64,000 bases of DNA. Source: Camelus bactrianus. Lineage: Eukaryota; Chordata; Mammalia; Artiodactyla; Camelidae. Each line of letters begins with the position of its first letter. Position 1 is the first letter of the stretch. Where the stretch lies: the NCBI RefSeq assembly GCF_048773025.1, contig NC_133559.1, positions 11,934,501 to 11,998,500 on the forward strand, read 5' to 3'. Below the pieces are notes generated by a model, which was not told the DNA's origin, ran no database searches, and saw only the letters and a program-made list of their open reading frames with translations. Position numbers and translations under genes: made by a program. Below, piece by piece: positions 1 to 13,068 of the stretch.

Positions 1-1925
1 TGATTATTAATAAGATGTGATGAGGGGTCATTCTAAAGTCCTTGATTTCTTCCAGTTTCCTTAGCTGGGTCCCACAAGGAAAAGAAAAGATTTGCTAAAC
101 CATTTCACTGCTATTATTTCTGGTCAGAAGAGCTCAGTATTGAAAGAAGTAGAAGAGCACTGAGAGTCTGTAATCCATACCTGGCTAGAGTGAGAGGCTG
201 AGAGTGGCTGAGAAACACTCACCTACCACAGCTCCTGTGAGTTAGCATTGATCCTCTGGAGGTATGAGTTTAAGTAAGAGACACTCTTATAAAGCATGTG
301 GTTTCTGGTTCACCTGGAGTAGACCTCCATGCCTTCTTGGTTTACCTGAAGTGTGGTATAAGTCTGATGGCTGTCAGATGGATGCACCAGAGGACCTTGA
401 TTCATCTAAAACTGTTGAGTTTCTGAAAAAAACACAGGAAAGTTGGGGCAGAGACCAGAGGCCAGTAAAGGGCTGAGTACTATATAGAGGATAGGTGCTG
501 ACTGATATGTTATCTAACTGCCCCCACCCAACCCCTGCAAATCATTCACAACTAAATCCAGAAATCCAGAGTGGCCAGAGCAGCTATTTTAAGAACTGGC
601 TGGAGAGGGTGGAGGGAAGAGGGGCAGGTCGAAGCCCTAGTGAATTACTTTTTAGCAGAAAGTGTGAGAGTGATATCCAAGGGCACTGTGAGTAATAGGG
701 TTTCTTTTTTTCCTTTTCAGCACCCTTTTCTGGTCTCCCCAGCGACATCTCATAAATTTAAACGAAATGGAACTGGGAACCCCTGGGTGGTCAGACCACA
801 GCTGAGCCATGGCTCCATTCCAGGGTCAGTAATCTCAGGAGACACTCAGGAAGCGGACAGCTGGCAGGACAGAAGGAAAGGGGTGGCCTGTGTGGTTCAG
901 TCCTGACACAGATTCCTGCATAGAGGATTCTGAGGGTTGGCTGATACAAGAAGGAAAGCAGAGGAAGAGACAGCTACCCAGGGGGAGATAGTTAGAAATG
1001 GGGTCCAGATTTTCCTCCAAAGGGCAGGGGCTGGGATGAGAGAAAAGAAATAGCAGATTAAGGGTACAGGCTGAGAGAGAGAGAGAGGGATAATGGTTAA
1101 AGCAAAGATCACATTCAGGGATTTGCTGGCAATAGAGAAAGTAGGATTTGAAGTTAGAGATCATGGAACTATAGAAGTTGCCTCTTAACATATGACCCTC
1201 TTGTCTGGACTATTGACTATTATCCTATTACTAAACACCCCATCCATGCCAAGCCTTTGCAGTGTGGACAAACCTCTTGTGATGACGGTGTACCAGAGTG
1301 GAAAGTGTCACCTAGCTAACTACTGGACTATTATATTAATCATTTGAAAAAACAAAAAAACAAAAAAAGACTACAGGAAGATCATGGAGAAGGAAAGAGT
1401 AATGAGTGGTCAGTCTTTATTGACTGACTGATGGAATTCTTTTTTTTTTTTTTTTTTTTTTTGGTCAAAGGCGGACTAGCGGGAATTTCATGAATTCCGC
1501 TGGGTTTTAGGAACACTTTTGTGCATGTTCTTTCAGTTTTTAAATAAAATTTATATATACACAAAAAATAAAATAAAATCCTTTGCTAAATCCAAAAAAG
1601 TACACATACATAGATAAGCAATCAATATTTTTTACAAAAATTTGTCCATATCAATTTATAACCTACTTTTTAAAATGTTAGATAGTTTTAAAAATTAGAT
1701 AGTCTGCCATCTCCAGTACTTTCCAAGATTCTAGGAATACACAAATAAATCATAAGACTTGAAAAGGCAGTAAAAATGTGACCAATCTAACCTTTGAAAA
1801 TCACATGTGATCAATGAAGCCATCTTAGTTTGGCCCCAAATTTTCTCTTTAACTCATATTGAATATCCAACCGCTTATGAAAGCATCTCCTGTTGGATAG
1901 TTAGGTAGGCATCTAAAACTTGTCC
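1..1925 (+). other. PCP4L1 intron 1, mostly unique sequence
   Basis: No exon or convincing gene is seen. The stretch contains a 22-base poly-T tract (about 1441-1462) followed by a short near-palindrome (1478-1501), an A/T-rich patch around 1550-1640, and otherwise unique non-coding DNA. Short open frames here are T-rich or shadows without family resemblance. Confidence 0.6.
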
Positions 1926-1929
1926 AAAA

Positions 1930-3070
1930 GCAAGCTCCTGATCCTTTCCCTAATACCTGCTCCTCCTCCTGCTGTCTTCCTCATTTCAGGAAATGGTAAT
2001 TCCATTTTTTTTTTTTTCAGTTCCTTAGCCCAGAAACCTTGGAGTCATCCTTGACTCCTGTCACACAATGCCACTCACCCAATCAACCAATCATATTAGT
2101 CACAGCTTGAAAATACAGTCAGCCCTGTGTTGTCTGAGGGTTCCATGTCTGTGGATTCAACCAAGGACTGAAAAAGTTTTTAAAAATTTCCAAAAATTTC
2201 CCAAAAGCAAAACTTGAATTTGCTGCAACCAGCAACTATTTCCATAGCATTTACATTGTATTTACAACTATTAACATAGCCTTTACATTGTATTAGTATT
2301 ACGAGTAATCTAGAGATGACTTAAAGTATATGCATAGGTTATATGCAAATACTAGGCCATTTTATATAAAGGACTTGAGCATCCATGGCTATTGGTATCC
2401 TCGGGAGCCCTGGATACTGAGGGACAGTTGTATACCCAGAATCGAACCACTTTTCACCACCTCCACAGCCATCATGTTGATCCAAGCAACCATTATCTCT
2501 CGCCTAGTCTTCTGCAATAATCTCCTAACAGGTTTTTCTGCTTCCTCCCTAATGCTCCTTATGTGCAAACTGAACGTCTTTAATGGCTTCCCATCTTCCT
2601 CATGATGAAAGTCAAACTCCTGAAAAACACTCCCAAGGTCCTACATAGTCTTCCCCCACTCCCAGATATCTCTGATCTCATCTCCATCCATGGTTCCTCC
2701 TTCCTCCGTCTCTCTACTCCAGTGACATTGGTCTCTTGCTATTCCTCAAATAGGCTAGTCACACTTCCACCCTAGGGCCCTTGAAAGCTCTTGCCTGGAC
2801 ATCCACAGCCCTTACTCCCTTATCTCCTTCAGCTCTTGGCTCAAATACCACTTTTCAGAGGGACTTTTCCTGACTACTCTGGCAAACTCTGTTTCTCCAT
2901 TCCCACCCCAGCACTCACTACCTACCTTCCCCACTTAACATAATAATTTTGTTTACTCATTTGTTTATCTATATACTAGAAGGTAAACTTCATGAGGGCA
3001 GGGTTTTTGTCTGTTTTGTCATCTACAATTCCCTTATCACCAATAAATACTTGTTGAATAAATTTTGATG
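1930..3070 (+). repeat. LINE L2 fragment, interrupted by a DNA transposon
   Basis: The sequence resembles the 3' part of LINE-2 in sense orientation: an ATCCTTGACTCC-type block near 2047, CATCATGTTGATCCAAGCAACC-like text near 2470, then the typical L2 end with AATAAATACTTGTTGAATAAA at about 3040-3062. A Tigger-type element (2116-2430) splits it, so L2 is the older of the two. Assigned from remembered consensus. Confidence 0.7.
2116..2430 (+). mobile_element. Tigger-type (Tc1/mariner) non-autonomous DNA transposon
   Basis: Starts CAGTCAGCCCT and ends near GAGGGACAGTTG, so the ends are roughly inverted copies. It is flanked on both sides by TA, the Tc1/mariner target. Internal text (ACTTGAATTTGC, TAATCTAGAGATGA, ATTTTATATAAAGGACTTGAGCATCC) recurs in the elements at 43699-43989 (opposite orientation) and 63195-63535. 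It lies inside an L2. Confidence 0.7.
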
Positions 3071-3209
3071 ACTTTTCTCCCTTTCTCTGATCTCAAGTCC
3101 CACTTCTTCAAAAGACTAAGGGATGTACCTGGTAATAGGAGGGTGAATCTAAGGGGATAGCACCTTCCTACTTCCATGAATATCTAATATTCTGAGTTTT
3201 GTTTTTCAG

Positions 3210-3998
<789 letters not shown>

Positions 3999-4965
3999 AT
4001 AACCAGCCTTGCCCTTCACCCTGCTCCCTTCTCTCCCCTTCTCCCTAGCTCTGACTCCCATGTATCTCTGTCTTTTCGTCCTGTTAGCCTCTCATTGAGG
4101 CAAGTTCAACCCTTATATATTATTTTCTCTGGCCCCCTCAAGCCATGACAGCTGTAGAAGCACAAGGAACAAGGGGAAGATGAATTAGAAAGGCAGCCGC
4201 TTGCCTAATGGTGGACCAGTTTCTCCTTGGCTATGGCTCGTTGATCAGTACCTATGCCTATCCTAGGAGTCTGAAGAACCAAGAAGCTTTGAGGCTGAGA
4301 GAGGGAACCCTGACAATATGGGAGGGAGAGGAAAGCCTTCAGAGTAGGGTGCCTGCCTAAGGGTGGGGTATATACACTGTTCTGCTGGCTACAACATTCA
4401 CACTTCAGGTAGCAGTTTTTCCCCTTTGCATCCTTCTCACCAGCACGTCAACTTCCCTCCTATGAGCTAAGCCACAGTGGGGACTGGAGCCCCCTTTCCC
4501 CCTAGGCAGACCTAAATCAAGCTGCTTCCACGTTAGTGCATGCTGAGTAGATTAGTTCCAAGGAAGGGATACTGGGACTGGTAGAGATCAGGAAAAGTTT
4601 CCTTCATTATCTAGTCTAGAACCATAAGGGGCAGAAGCAAAAGAGGTTCAAGGGGCCACAGGCAGGGAAATGGGAACACTGGTAGATTTGGGGAGGAAAG
4701 AAAAATGAAGGAGGAGGAGATCACTAAAGACACAAGTTACTGCCGGTAAAGATGTACCATGTGAAGGATTCTTGGGGCTTTGCTAACCTGCTACCTCTAA
4801 CCCCTCATGTCCAGCCACCCCCAGGGGCCACACAAACCAAATGACCCTTGTAGTTCCCAGTTGCCCCACTGTGGAGTCAGAGCAGAAGTGGAATAGCCAC
4901 TCTATGTGATTTTAGCATGTTTAATAATGATGAAAACAATAAAAATAAAACCTCAAGTGGGGTCA
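3999..4965 (+). other. PCP4L1: PCP4L1 3' untranslated region with tandem poly(A) signals
   Basis: Non-coding sequence directly after the PCP4L1 stop. Two AATAAA hexamers lie back to back at 4938-4943 and 4944-4949, which would place the main cleavage site near 4965. A further AATAAA at 5429-5434 could serve a longer transcript. The exact 3' end is inferred from the hexamers only. Confidence 0.7.
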
Positions 4966-5894
4966 CTTAACCTCTACTTCTGTTTTTTTCTTGGGAGGAA
5001 TATGAATGTAAGCCCAAGCTGGCCTCAGGGAGGGTGACAGAGCAATGCGTGGGTTATATGGGTGCACAGGAAGCTAACACTGGCTGAGAATTTCCAGACT
5101 GAAGCCCCCTCCTACTTTCCTTCCCCTGACCTTGTCCTCACCTTGATTCACTGTCTTTGTCTGCCGCTGTTGCCACCCCCGCAGTGCACCTGCAAGGGTG
5201 CTCATCTCCTTCCCTTTCCCCCTCCAGCTGAGCATGCTTGGTGGATATGCCTCTGAAAACAAACCCACTCTTCCTTGCTCTGTATCCCCAAATGACCTCT
5301 GCTAGCTGTCCCTCCTGCTTTGTCTTCCTCCCACACCCTCCCTCCCCTCCCATTGTTATATCAAGGAGAAGTGGATGATTCTGGGTCAATAGAGAGCACC
5401 GCTGTTACACTAAAGATTTTAAACCGTGAATAAAATGATGGCTTTTGAGTGACCTTACATTGCTGAGAAATAATCTCTATATGTTGAAACAGAAGCCAAA
5501 TGCTTGAAAATCAAGCAAGGATTGCTTTATCTCTCCCACCCTCCTCACTTCTTAGTATTGATTCAAGAATACAGAAGTTGAAACCATGTAGCAGCTCTGA
5601 GTAGGAAGCAAGGGACAATATTCCTAGTAGGCAACCTATACCCAAAGTTTATCCATACCTAACAAGCCATGGCTCTAGGATATTAGGAAGGTTGAACAGT
5701 GATTCATGGGGAGGCCCTATGTAAAGGGAAGTGCCTTCTCCTTCTCCTCGTGATGTCAGAGAAAAGGAGATTTTACATTTGAAACCTGCTGAAGTGACTT
5801 AGGTTTCATCATATTTAGAGTGCTCAGGGATGTTCATCCCCCAAGTTGGGGTAACTCCTTAGCCTTACAGTCCCTGCAGGGCATGAATGGCGGT

Positions 5895-6140
5895 GACAAT
5901 AGTAATATTTAAGATTCATAACGTACCATGTGCCAGATCCTGTTCCAAGCACTTTTTCATATATTAACTCATTTAATTCATACAACCCTATGACATAGGA
6001 ACTATTTTGTCCCCCATTTACAAATGAAGAAACTGAGGCACAGAGAGATTAAATGACCTTCCTAAAGCAAGTGAATAGGTGAGTTAGGACCAGAATCCAG
6101 GTGGGCTGTTTCTGGAATCTGCACTCTTTGTACCACCTTG
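5895..6140 (+). repeat. MIR SINE
   Basis: Classic MIR text in sense orientation: a transition from CATGTGCCAGATCCTG through CATTTAATTCATACAACCCTATGA to CATTTACAAATGAAGAAACTGAGGC and the 3' core. It is old and strongly recognisable. Confidence 0.85.
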
Positions 6141-7634
6141 ATAAGGGAGTGGATGAGTGAAGAGAAGATAGCCTGTTTGTCAAGGATGTTGTCAGGCCTA
6201 GTTTAGAGGTCCGAGCGTCCCTTAGCTGAGCCCAGGTGTACCTACTTGATCCCTCATAGCCCTTATAGGTAAGATCAGGAACCTCCCTGGTCCCCCATAT
6301 TCTAGGGGACCACCAGATCTGGCTTTACCTAATTTGTCTGCCAGACTCCTCCCAAAATTCTATCAGTGCCTTGATTTCATCCAGCTGCCTCTCTCGTGCT
6401 CCAAGAAACATAGGGGTAGTTTCTCTGGAATGAAAGGTGGTTTGAAGTGAAATGGATAGAGAAATGGGGCTCAGAACTTGGGAGGTAGGGCTGATAAACA
6501 CTCCTAGAAAGGAGGAAGGGTCAATAGACTCACATTAAGGTATAAAGGTGAATAGATGTGGCCATCAAGAAATGAAACCAAACTTTTCTCTAACTCTTGG
6601 GAAGGCTCCAGGACTCATTTCCCCAAGCCAGTTCTGAACAGGGTAGTATACTCCCCTCTAGGGGATATTTTGGAAATCCATAGGGGTATTTTCTGGTTGT
6701 CATGATGTTGGGAGGTAGGGTAGAGATAGGGGAGGGTTTCCTGGTATTACGTGTCCAGGGGCCAAAAATGCTAGACATACTGCGATGACCAGGACAGTGT
6801 TGCAGAAAATAAAATTGTCCCATATCCCACATGTCTTTTAAAAGTACCACTGGATATTAATGTGAAAAACCTGTTATAATCTGAGGGCACCTAGAATCCA
6901 ATGTCATTTTACACATAAACACAAAGTATCTTTTGCACCATTTTAAACACTGAATTTCCCAGAAATGCAACTAACATGTAGATTGAAGAAACTTGTGCTT
7001 TGTTTTGTTCAGAACTTTACCAAGAGTTGCTTACCATTTCAGAAATCTGTGTCACCAATGCTTCCAGTTATGCCTGAACATTTCATATTAAAATACTTAC
7101 AACTTTATTATAAATTAATCTTTTATTTCACCTTTATAATATAGAGTACCATATCTACTTTTTGAAATTATGTGCATAGTTTACATCACACGAATATTAT
7201 TTCAGAATAGTAAAAGGGGTACTGGGTCTGTGGGGATTGGAAAGCCATGCCCAGCACTAGCTTGAAAATTCAGAAGCTCATCTTTTTCCTGCCTCCATCA
7301 CTTCTTCCCTAAAAGAGACTCTTAAAGCTTACTGATAAGCTGTGAGTCTTTACCATGGGCTAGATACTTAGAGAGGGACTGCAGGATAAATAATGGGGGC
7401 TCAGCTGGGAGCCACACTTAATGCCTAGAAAGGAAAGCCCTTACAGGACAAAAGGATCTGTCTGTGTTGTGATGGTGTCTGAATTTTGAAGCAGACAGTA
7501 ATAGACTGAGATCCGGCCTGTAGGCAGTGAGTTAGGCCCTCCTGCCTGAGTGTGTTTTGTGGGAGAGGTTTCCCACTTGCTTCAACTGAACATAGGGAAA
7601 AAAAGGGATGTAAATAATGACTAGGACCTAGTAC

Positions 7635-7800
7635 AGATGGGTCGTCTACTCTATGCCAGGTATTTAGTGATGTGGTTCACACATATTCTCAATTTCTTCT
7701 TTTAAATGCACCATAGGATAGATATTAACTTAACAAAACTCAAAGTTATGCAGTCAGGTGATTTGTCCCTGGTCAAAGAGAGCCACAGTAAGAATTAAAG
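7635..7800 (+). repeat. Weak MIR-like fragment
   Basis: Contains a degraded MIR-like order: ATGCCAGGTATTTAGTGATG, then CACACATATTCTCAATTTC, then TATGCAGTCAGGTGATTTGTCC. Sequence resemblance only. Confidence 0.45.
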
Positions 7801-8354
7801 CAGGTTTGGTTTGATTCCTGTTTTAGGTCTCGCTGAAAACAGGGATGAGTTCCTTCTTTAGACAATTCCTAACTTTTGGTTCTTTTAGAATAAGCAAAGA
7901 GATTTAAGCAAATCAGACACACAGATTCTGCTGAATCTTTATTCTACCCCAGAACAATATTAAATAACATTCACACACACTAGAATGAACCCTTTGCTTA
8001 GTGAAAGAGATTTCTCTTTTACTCTGTGTGTGTACAACTCTGCTCAGTCCCAAACTCTCTGCTTTTGTTGGGGAGGCTCAAACAAGTGGCTTCGCCCACA
8101 CTGGGTGACAGCTTCCCAAGGAGAAGGTATTCTGATCCCTTTTATTTCCTGAGTGTGACTAACCAGGAGGGAGGAGATACAATGAAAACTCCACTATCTC
8201 AGTGGAGCCTGGCTCAATGGACAAGACACTCTCTGCTCTTTAGCAGTAATTTCTCAAAAGAACTTTGCATGTCCCATTTATTTCTATACATGAAAACTGT
8301 CTTCTGGGAAGGAATATAGAACATAGATTTTGGTATAACTCCCTTCCTCCCCTG

Positions 8355-8830
8355 CTGCTTTATTGAGCTATAATTGACACATATTGTGTTCAGTTTAAGA
8401 TATACAATTGCTTATTAGATACATTTATAAATCACAAAATGATTACCACCATAGTATTAGCTACCACCTCCATCTTATCATGTAGTTACCATTTCTTTTT
8501 TGTGGTGAGAAAATTTAAGATCTACATTTTTTTTTTCGTAAAAGATCTATTCAGAGAGATGCCCACTGCATAGACAGAGTATAGGCCGTCTCCAGGCCAG
8601 AGAGGCCACAAGGCATGGGGTGGGGGAGAAGGATTGAAGTAAAAGTATGTACACACTCCATAGACAGAGTGAAGGCCATCTGGGAAGGTGAGGGAACGAG
8701 AGGCCTAAGATCTACTCTCTTAGCAGCATTCAATTACATGACACAGTATTGTTAACTATTTTCACTATGTTATTCATTAGATCAAACTTGTTAATCTTAC
8801 ATTTGTATAACTTTTTAGGATTTTGTTTTT
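8355..8830 (-). repeat. L1 3'-end fragment (antisense) with a later insertion
   Basis: Antisense L1 3'UTR text runs from TTTATTGAGCTATAATTGACA at about 8360 to 8515 and resumes at 8716 (CTCTTAGCAGCATTCAATTACATGACACAGTATT). The gap is filled by a retroposed element at 8526-8705, flanked by a duplicated TAAGATCTAC. Confidence 0.65.
8526..8705 (-). mobile_element. Poly(A)-tailed retroposon, probably LTR-derived (copy 1)
   Basis: On the minus strand this reads as an insert ending in a run of A (plus-strand T at 8527-8536). It is flanked by the 10-bp direct repeat TAAGATCTAC (8516-8525 and 8706-8715), so it was inserted by target-primed reverse transcription. It contains the block CTCTGTCTATGGAGTGTGTA and a second, diverged block CTCTGTCTATGCAGTGGGCA. 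The copy at 24089-24293 shares these blocks and the block ACTTTTACTTCA in the same order. The shared text resembles the R region of class I endogenous retrovirus LTRs, so I treat it as a fossil LTR-derived element. No family name is assigned. Confidence 0.6.
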
Positions 8831-10070
8831 GTTTTTGTTTTTTTCACTGAGAGAATTTTCCTTCACCACTGTCCTTCACTGTTACCCCTGTCGGAAGTAA
8901 ACTTCCACAATTTAGTCTTTAGATAACAGAATATTCAGTGAGACTCTGAGTTTGAGGAGTAACTAATGTAGCCAGAGCTGGACACCAGGACTGTTGGCCT
9001 GTTCGAGGAACTGTAAGAAGCTCTGGGTTGTAGTCTGACTATAACCTCCCTTCTCCAGCTTCACTTTCACATTTCATTGTTCACTATGTCCAATTTCTTA
9101 GCTGTTTTAATGTAGAGCAGGAAATTCATGCTAAGAGTAGTCAGGCAGGTAAGGAAGTGAGAGTAGTGAGAATGCAGTTCCCATCTAAAGGGGGAAAACA
9201 ACATTCAGTTCAAAATAATTGTTGCTCTGTGATAATCAAATGAACCTTTAATTTGAATAAACAAACACGCATCCCATGGGACAAACAAAAGATGTCTTCC
9301 TGGTTGTTTCAATCTCTACTTTAAAATTGTCATACATTTCTCAAATAGGTAAGAGAAAATCCATAATAATGTGTTTCCAGGAAGCCAAGAGATAAAGTGT
9401 TATTAGAAAGAGGAAGTGGCCAATAATGTTAAATGCTGCTGAAAAGATGAGGACTGAAAAGTGACCTTCAAATTTGGCTAAATGGACATCGTTGATGCCC
9501 TTTGACAGGAGCAGTTTCAGTAGAGCGATGGAGTGAGTGAGTTGAAGAGAAAATGGAAGAATAGTGCCCCAGACTTACTTAAGAAGTTTTGCTATAGAGG
9601 GAACCTGAGAAATGGGACAGTAGCTGAAGATGCGAATAAAGGAGTTGTTAGCCTGTTATGTGTAGAAAGATAATTCATTTGTGTTGTATTTTTCTCCATG
9701 ATTACCTTTTGGTTTTGTTTATATTCTGCCATTAAAGGGGTGCAAGATTTTATGTACCTCTTTAGGATTTCTGGATTTCCTGTCTTGTTTAAAAGGCTTT
9801 CCCATTTGAAGATTAAACAAAAATTCTTATTTCCTTCTGATATTTGTATTTTATTTCTTAACATTTAGATTTTATTTTTCTATGTGATGTGAGATCTTAC
9901 TTTATTTTCTCCCAGACATAAAAGTCAATTGCATCAATATGTCTTATTAAATAATCCATTCATTTATCACTGAACTGAAGTGTTATTTTTATGATATAAT
10001 ATGTTCTCACACTTACTTGCATTTCCCAACTCTATATTCTGATCCACTGATAATCTAATCTTTACTTAGG
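8831..10070. other. Intergenic, no gene seen
   Basis: A+T-rich unique sequence. No exon, RNA gene or clear repeat family is recognised. Around 9690-9900 the text is L1-like antisense in style but too diverged to call. Confidence 0.5.
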
Positions 10071-10083
10071 TATTCCCAACTTT

Positions 10084-10174
10084 TTTTTTTTAATTGGAGG
10101 TACTGGCATTTGAACCCAGGACCTTGTGCATGCTAAGCATGCCCTCTACCACTGAGCTATTCTGCACCGCCTGA
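10084..10174 (-). repeat. Camelid tRNA-Ala-derived SINE
   Basis: Minus-orientation copy. The T tract is followed by GGAGGTACTGGCATTTGAAC (complement of B box and 3' tRNA part), then CATGCTAAGCATGCCCTCTA (anticodon region, AGC), then GAGCTA (A box). It is flanked by the perfect target duplication TATTCCCAACTTT (10071-10083 and 10175-10187). Confidence 0.9.
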
Positions 10175-10257
10175 TATTCCCAACTTTACTGAGTTGTGAC
10201 TAAGCTTCCTCTCCCACCCTGAAAAAGCTATATAGACTCTATTAGCTTTTATTTTCC

Positions 10258-11205
10258 AATTAAAAAAAATTGTGGTAAAATACGCTTAACATAAAATTTA
10301 CCTCAATCTTTTTAAATTCTATATATTTCAGTGATATTAAGTACATTCATAATGTTGTGCAACCATCACCATTATCCATCTCTGTAACGCTTCATCTTGT
10401 AAAACTGAGACTGACTCTATACCTATTAAACAATAAATGCCCATTCTCCCATTTCCCCAGCTCCTGACAACTACTTTCTACTTTCTGTCTCTATGATTAT
10501 GACTACTTAAGAACCTCATACAGTGGAATCACACAGGATTTGTCTTTGAATGGCTGGCTTGTTTCACTTGCTAATGCTTAACATCCTCAAGTTCATGTTG
10601 TAGAATATATCAGAATTTTCTTTCTTTTTACAGTTGAATATTGAATTATTTTATGTTGGCATGGGGTGGAGGAGGTAACTAGGTTTATTTATTTTTAGAG
10701 GAGGTACTGGGGATTGAACCCAGGACCTCCTGCATGCTAAGCATGCACTCTACCACTTAAGCTATACCTTCCCTTTACATCTGAATAGTATCCCATTGTA
10801 TGTATAGATATACCACATTTTCTTTATCCAATCATCAGTTGGAATTTGGGTTGCTTCCACATTTTAGCTATTGTGAATAATGCTGCAATGAGCAAGGGTG
10901 TACAAATATTTCTTCAAGACACTGCTTTTAATTTTTTTGGATAAATACCCAGAAGTGGAACTGCTGGATCATATGGTAATTTTATATTTAACTTTTTGAG
11001 GAATCTTCATACTTTCCACAGGGGCAGTACCATTTTACACTCTCACCGACAGTGCACAAGGGTTCCAACTTCTCCACATCCATGTTAACACTTTGTTTTG
11101 TTTTGGTTTTGATAGTAGCCATCCTAATGGATGTGACATGGTAGGTATCTCACTGTAGTTTTGATTTGTATTTACTTAGTGGAATCTATTAGTTTTTTAA
11201 TTAAA
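10258..11205 (-). repeat. L1 3' region (antisense), split by a SINE
   Basis: Typical antisense L1M text: GTGGTAAAATACGCTTAAC, CATTCATAATGTTGTGCAACC, GGATAAATACCCAGAAGTGG, CTGCTGGATCATATGGTAAT, CTCTCACCGACAGTGCACAAGG. A camelid SINE at about 10660-10777 interrupts it. It is a truncated, inactive copy. Confidence 0.85.
10660..10777 (-). repeat. Camelid tRNA-Ala-derived SINE inside L1
   Basis: Minus-orientation copy: GGTAACTAGGTTTATTTATT tail region, then GAGGTACTGGGGATTGAACC, CATGCTAAGCATGCACTCTA and AAGCTATACC. It lies in the L1 fragment that continues on both sides, so it is younger than that L1. Confidence 0.88.
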
Positions 11206-12124
11206 TTAATTTGGGTTAAGCTTTCTTTTAAGAGAAGTGGAAGACATCCCTTGAAATAAATGGAAGCACTCTGGATTTTGGTAAATCTGCTGTTAAAAAT
11301 CTTATCTTTAACCTCTTACCAAGGTAAAGAAATGACTGTGGGAAGCTTGTTTTTCTACCATCAGTAACTCCCAGAGGAAAAAGACACATGTATGTTTTTC
11401 CACAATTATTTAAGGATTCCAGGATATTAATGGTGTGCCTAAACTGGCATACCCACAAACTAGCTGATAAGTTATTAATAGTACACCTAAAATAGCGCAC
11501 CAAGGAAACAAAGTTGTATGTGAATGTGTTTGTAGGGGTAAATGAGATTAGTGCTAGTTTATAAAGTGTAATCCTTTAGGCAAGATTAAGAAACCTCTTA
11601 AAAGGACTGATTCTTAATATCTTAGTTGTATATCAATTTATAGTTTACAAAGATTTCCATACACAGGATTGCATGTGATTCTTACAAAACTCCCGGGAAT
11701 TAAGCAGTACAGATATCATTATTTCAGTTGTTTACAAATGTTAAAACAGGGTCACCTAAGTCAAGTAACTAGCCCTGGATCACACAGTTAGTGAGTGGCT
11801 GAGACGTTTTAAGGATTCAGATCTTGGTGAAGAGGGAGTCTGTTATAACCCATGTAAATGCAGAGCCTGACACACAGTTTAGCACACAGTACGAACTCAC
11901 TGGGTATCTGCTGAATGTACGAATTTGTCTTATGAACCTATTTCAGAGTTCTTTCCACTATACTATGTAATCCCATACTATAAAATTAAATTCTTAACAA
12001 CTGAAACCAGATGGGGAGGAGAATGGGTTGGGGAGGAGAGGGATAGGGAAGGTGGGAAGTTAGGGATGGGATAAGGGACAGGGATTGTTCCCAGGAGAAT
12101 GAGGAAATTGGAGATGGAGGCAGC
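11206..12124. other. PCP4L1-MPZ intergenic, right part, with a MIR fragment
   Basis: A MIR-like stretch is visible at about 11625-11815 (TTCTTACAAAACTCCCGGGA, then GGTCACCTAAGTCAAGTAAC and CACACAGTTAGTGAGTGGC). The remainder is unique sequence between the convergent genes, with no gene seen. Confidence 0.55.
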
Positions 12125-13068
12125 AGCTTCTGGAAATGTCAGTGTTTATTAAACATTTAAGGACATTTGGGGGTTTGAGAAGAAATGTACAGAATGTAGA
12201 AAAATCCTAAGAATCCCCTGTGGCTGGGAGTGTAGCCTCTTCCCTCTCCCCCCACCTCTCATTTGTTTTTTTCTGCTTTCTCTTTGGTTATTTAAAAGCT
12301 GTTTCTTAGGCTCATGTGCCCCCCTCCTCAGCCCCCTGACCTATGAGGATCCTTTGTCTCTGTCTCCTTTCCCATGACTCTCAGAATAGTGCTCCAAAGT
12401 GGTCAGGGGGCACCATTCCTATAGCTGAGGTTTGAGGATCAGGGGCCCCTCTGCTAGACTCAGTTAAGGATTTGATGGGGGTTAAGGAATTGCAAAAGCC
12501 ACATGACGTCATTGGTACTCAGTCATGGGGGGAGGGTGGAGCATAGGCACAGATAAACAAACAAACAAACAAACAAGAATGGATTAAAAAATAAAAAATA
12601 ACTAACAATCTAAATAAACCCTGAAGGAGAGTTTGATCTGGGTGATCTGGGTGTTAACTGGGACAAAAGAGCAGGGAACTGGGCCACCTGATGGAAGGGA
12701 GGGAAGGTCAGAAAGAAAAGAGCCAGAGGGATAGGCTAGGTGGTGCAGGGGATGGGATACCAGGTGGCCTGGAATTGAGGCACAGGGTATCAAGGTCCCT
12801 TTCTTCTCGGCGCCAGAGAAACAGGCACCAAACACGCAGTCCTTGGGGCAGGTGAAGGGTAGGATGGGGCCCCGGGATCCCAGAAAGCCAAGGGGTAAAG
12901 GCAGGAGAGAATATGAAGTGCCTGGGGAATGAATTTTGGAATGAAACTTACATCTCAAAGGGAGGTGCCGGCAGGGCAGGGCTGGGGAGCGAAGGAGGAA
13001 AGCACCTAGACAGGGGATGGAGGAGCCTAGGTCCCCCTGCTCTGGCAGGGCCTGGGGGCGGGGGGTGA
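12125..13068 (-). other. MPZ: MPZ 3' untranslated region with poly(A) signal
   Basis: Read on the minus strand, the sequence after the second (extension) stop runs to an AATAAA at 12150-12145, placing cleavage near 12125. The resulting 3'UTR of about 1.1 kb counted from the first stop fits the known size of MPZ mRNA. An AACA tetranucleotide repeat (about 12553-12576) lies within it. Confidence 0.75.

Larger units (their letters stand above)
4966..8350. other. PCP4L1-MPZ intergenic, left part
   Basis: Apart from the MIR at 5895-6140 and a weaker MIR-like stretch at about 7635-7800, this is unique DNA with no recognised gene. Open frames in it are short and have no family resemblance. Confidence 0.6.
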
